Positions 62,699 to 64,000 of a stretch of DNA of 64,000 nt are shown in pieces. Source of the stretch: Marinobacter algicola DG893 (GTDB taxonomy: Bacteria > Pseudomonadota > Gammaproteobacteria > Pseudomonadales > Oleiphilaceae); the NCBI RefSeq assembly GCF_000170835.1, contig NZ_ABCP01000005.1, positions 62,001 to 126,000 on the forward strand. Direction: 5' to 3'. Under the pieces are notes generated by a model that was given only the letters and a program-made list of their open reading frames with translations, searched no databases and was not told where the DNA came from. Position numbers and translations under genes: made by a program. Position 1 is the first letter of the stretch, and every line of letters starts with the position of its first letter.

Positions 62699-63907
62699 GT
62701 GGATATCACGAGTGCAGTACACACCCTGACCGAAAGCGCTAACACACTGTTCATTCTGATCGGTGCCATCATGGTACTGGCCATGCATGCTGGCTTCGCC
62801 TTCCTGGAAGTCGGCACCGTGCGCCACAAGAACCAGGTGAACGCCCTGGTGAAAATCATGACCGACTTCGGCATCTCTGCCGTGGCCTATTTTTTCATTG
62901 GCTACTACATCGCCTACGGCAGCCACTTTATGGCCGGCGCGTCAGAGCTGACCGCCGCCAATGGCTATGACCTGGTGAAGTTCTTCTTCCTGATGACCTT
63001 CGCCGCCGCCATTCCCGCCATTGTTTCCGGCGGTATTGCCGAGCGTGCGAAGTTCTATCCCATGCTCATCGCCTCGGGGCTGATCGTGGCGTTTGTATAC
63101 CCCTTCTTCGAGGGCATGATCTGGAACGGCAACTACGGTTTCCAGGCCTGGCTGGAGAGCCAGTTTGGTGCAGCCTTCCACGACTTCGCCGGCTCAGTGG
63201 TGGTGCACGCCGTGGGCGGATGGATCGCCCTGGCCGCCGTGCTCCTGCTCGGCGCCCGTAACGGCCGCTACCGCAATGGCCGTGTGGTGGCCTTTGCCCC
63301 CTCCAATATTCCGTTCCTGGCGCTGGGCGCGTGGATTCTCACCGTCGGCTGGTTCGGCTTTAACGTAATGTCCGCGCAGACCCTGGACGGCATCAGTGGC
63401 CTGGTGGCGGTGAACAGCCTGATGGCCATGGTGGGCGGCGTTCTGGTGGCCATGCTGGTGGGCCGCAAAGACCCGGGCTTTATCCACAACGGACCGCTCG
63501 CCGGCCTGGTGGCGGTGTGCGCCGGTTCGGACCTGATGCACCCCGTCGGTGCGCTGATTACCGGTGGCATCGCCGGCGCCATCTTCGTATACATGTTTGA
63601 GTGGGCCCAGGACAAGATCGAGCGCCTGGACGATGTATTGGGTGTATGGCCCCTGCACGGTGTGTGCGGCGTATGGGGTGCCATTGCCGCCGGCATCTTT
63701 GGCCAGGACGCCTTCGGGGGCCTGGGCGGCGTCAGCCTGATGTCGCAGATCATCGGCGCCGTTGCCGGTGTTGTGGTGGCCTTTGTTGGCGGCCTGATCG
63801 TCTACGGTATCGTCAGCGCCATCTCCGGGCTGCGCCTCACGGACGAAGAGGAATTCAACGGTGCAGATGTCAGCATCCACCGCATCGGCGCTACCTCCGT
63901 GGAATAA
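62699..63907 (+). CDS. amtB: Ammonium transporter Amt
   Basis: A 402-residue membrane protein with 11 predicted helices. The Amt pattern is visible in GFAFLEVGTVRHKNQVNALVK, FAGSVVVHAVGGWIALA (first pore His) and PLHGVCGVWGAIAAGIF (second pore His). There is no signal peptide like that of E. coli AmtB. It starts at GTG 62699 with AGGAG upstream. No glnK gene follows before the terminator. Regulation by nitrogen limitation is inferred from the sigma-54 promoter. Confidence 0.93.
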   Translation: MDITSAVHTLTESANTLFILIGAIMVLAMHAGFAFLEVGTVRHKNQVNALVKIMTDFGISAVAYFFIGYYIAYGSHFMAGASELTAANGYDLVKFFFLMTFAAAIPAIVSGGIAERAKFYPMLIASGLIVAFVYPFFEGMIWNGNYGFQAWLESQFGAAFHDFAGSVVVHAVGGWIALAAVLLLGARNGRYRNGRVVAFAPSNIPFLALGAWILTVGWFGFNVMSAQTLDGISGLVAVNSLMAMVGGVLVAMLVGRKDPGFIHNGPLAGLVAVCAGSDLMHPVGALITGGIAGAIFVYMFEWAQDKIERLDDVLGVWPLHGVCGVWGAIAAGIFGQDAFGGLGGVSLMSQIIGAVAGVVVAFVGGLIVYGIVSAISGLRLTDEEEFNGADVSIHRIGATSVE

Positions 63908-63916
63908 CCCTTGCCC

Positions 63917-63952
63917 GCCAGCCGCCTTTCCTGGCGGCTGGCAATGCTTTTT
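63917..63952 (+). terminator. Rho-independent terminator after amtB
   Basis: GCCAGCCGCC-TTTCCT-GGCGGCTGGC, ten perfect pairs, followed by AATGC and TTTTTATT. Confidence 0.9.
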
Positions 63953-64000
63953 ATTGACACTTCCTTTCACCTGGCCTTTGCTTAAATAACCCGTTCCGGT

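Noticed and set aside
63954..63990. Sigma-70 promoter with TTGACA at 63954
   Set aside because: No -10 at normal spacing is convincing (TTAAAT is 22 bases away) and the downstream gene is outside the window.

Overview
This 64-kb window is a dense aromatic-catabolism supercluster from a GC-rich marine-type gammaproteobacterium. Marinobacter or a close relative is my inference from gene content and protein similarity, not a database result. I see no rRNA, tRNA, CRISPR array, insertion sequence or phage gene. Almost every base is coding, and operons are packed with 4-bp ATGA overlaps.

Left flank (1-4260): the 3' part of an HD-GYP phosphodiesterase, two hotdog thioesterases, an orphan periplasmic binding protein, a DJ-1/PfpI protein and a 57-residue ORF behind a Fur-like box.

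Ortho branch (4312-18856): benE, benK, benDCBA, catA, catC and catB on the minus strand, with a divergent LysR regulator, form the benzoate-to-catechol-to-enol-lactone pathway. A pcaR-type IclR gene diverges from pcaIJFD, which finishes the route to acetyl-CoA and succinyl-CoA. The protocatechuate genes pcaGHBC are absent, so only the catechol branch is encoded here. Next come a small chemoreceptor, a five-gene Liv-type ABC importer, a DcaP-like porin and a second IclR regulator. The chemoreceptor, importer and porin share a bipartite upstream motif that looks like one uptake regulon.

Meta branch (26742-44987): a BenR/XylS-like AraC regulator, then the complete phenol operon dmpKLMNOPQBCDEFGH...I on the minus strand, read from a sigma-54 promoter and divergent from dmpR. 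A GST and a DsbA-fold isomerase sit between dmpH and dmpI. A DODA-fold protein without metal ligands and a PanE-like reductase follow dmpI.

Envelope operon (45247-52002): a YCF48-like lipoprotein, an MMPL/RND transporter, a DUF1302 protein and a DUF1329 protein follow dmpR. They have their own consensus sigma-54 promoter and a DmpR-like enhancer, so this poorly understood system is probably phenol-inducible. It is my best candidate for an undescribed function. A PAS-type chemoreceptor follows its terminator.

Right flank (53705-63952): an electrophile-detoxification module (adhC, nemR-like, nemA, SDR) with shared operators, a DASH-type photolyase, a small methyltransferase-like protein, an N-terminally short fructosamine-kinase homologue, a YkvA-like protein, the stator genes pomAB, and an ammonium transporter with its own sigma-54 promoter.
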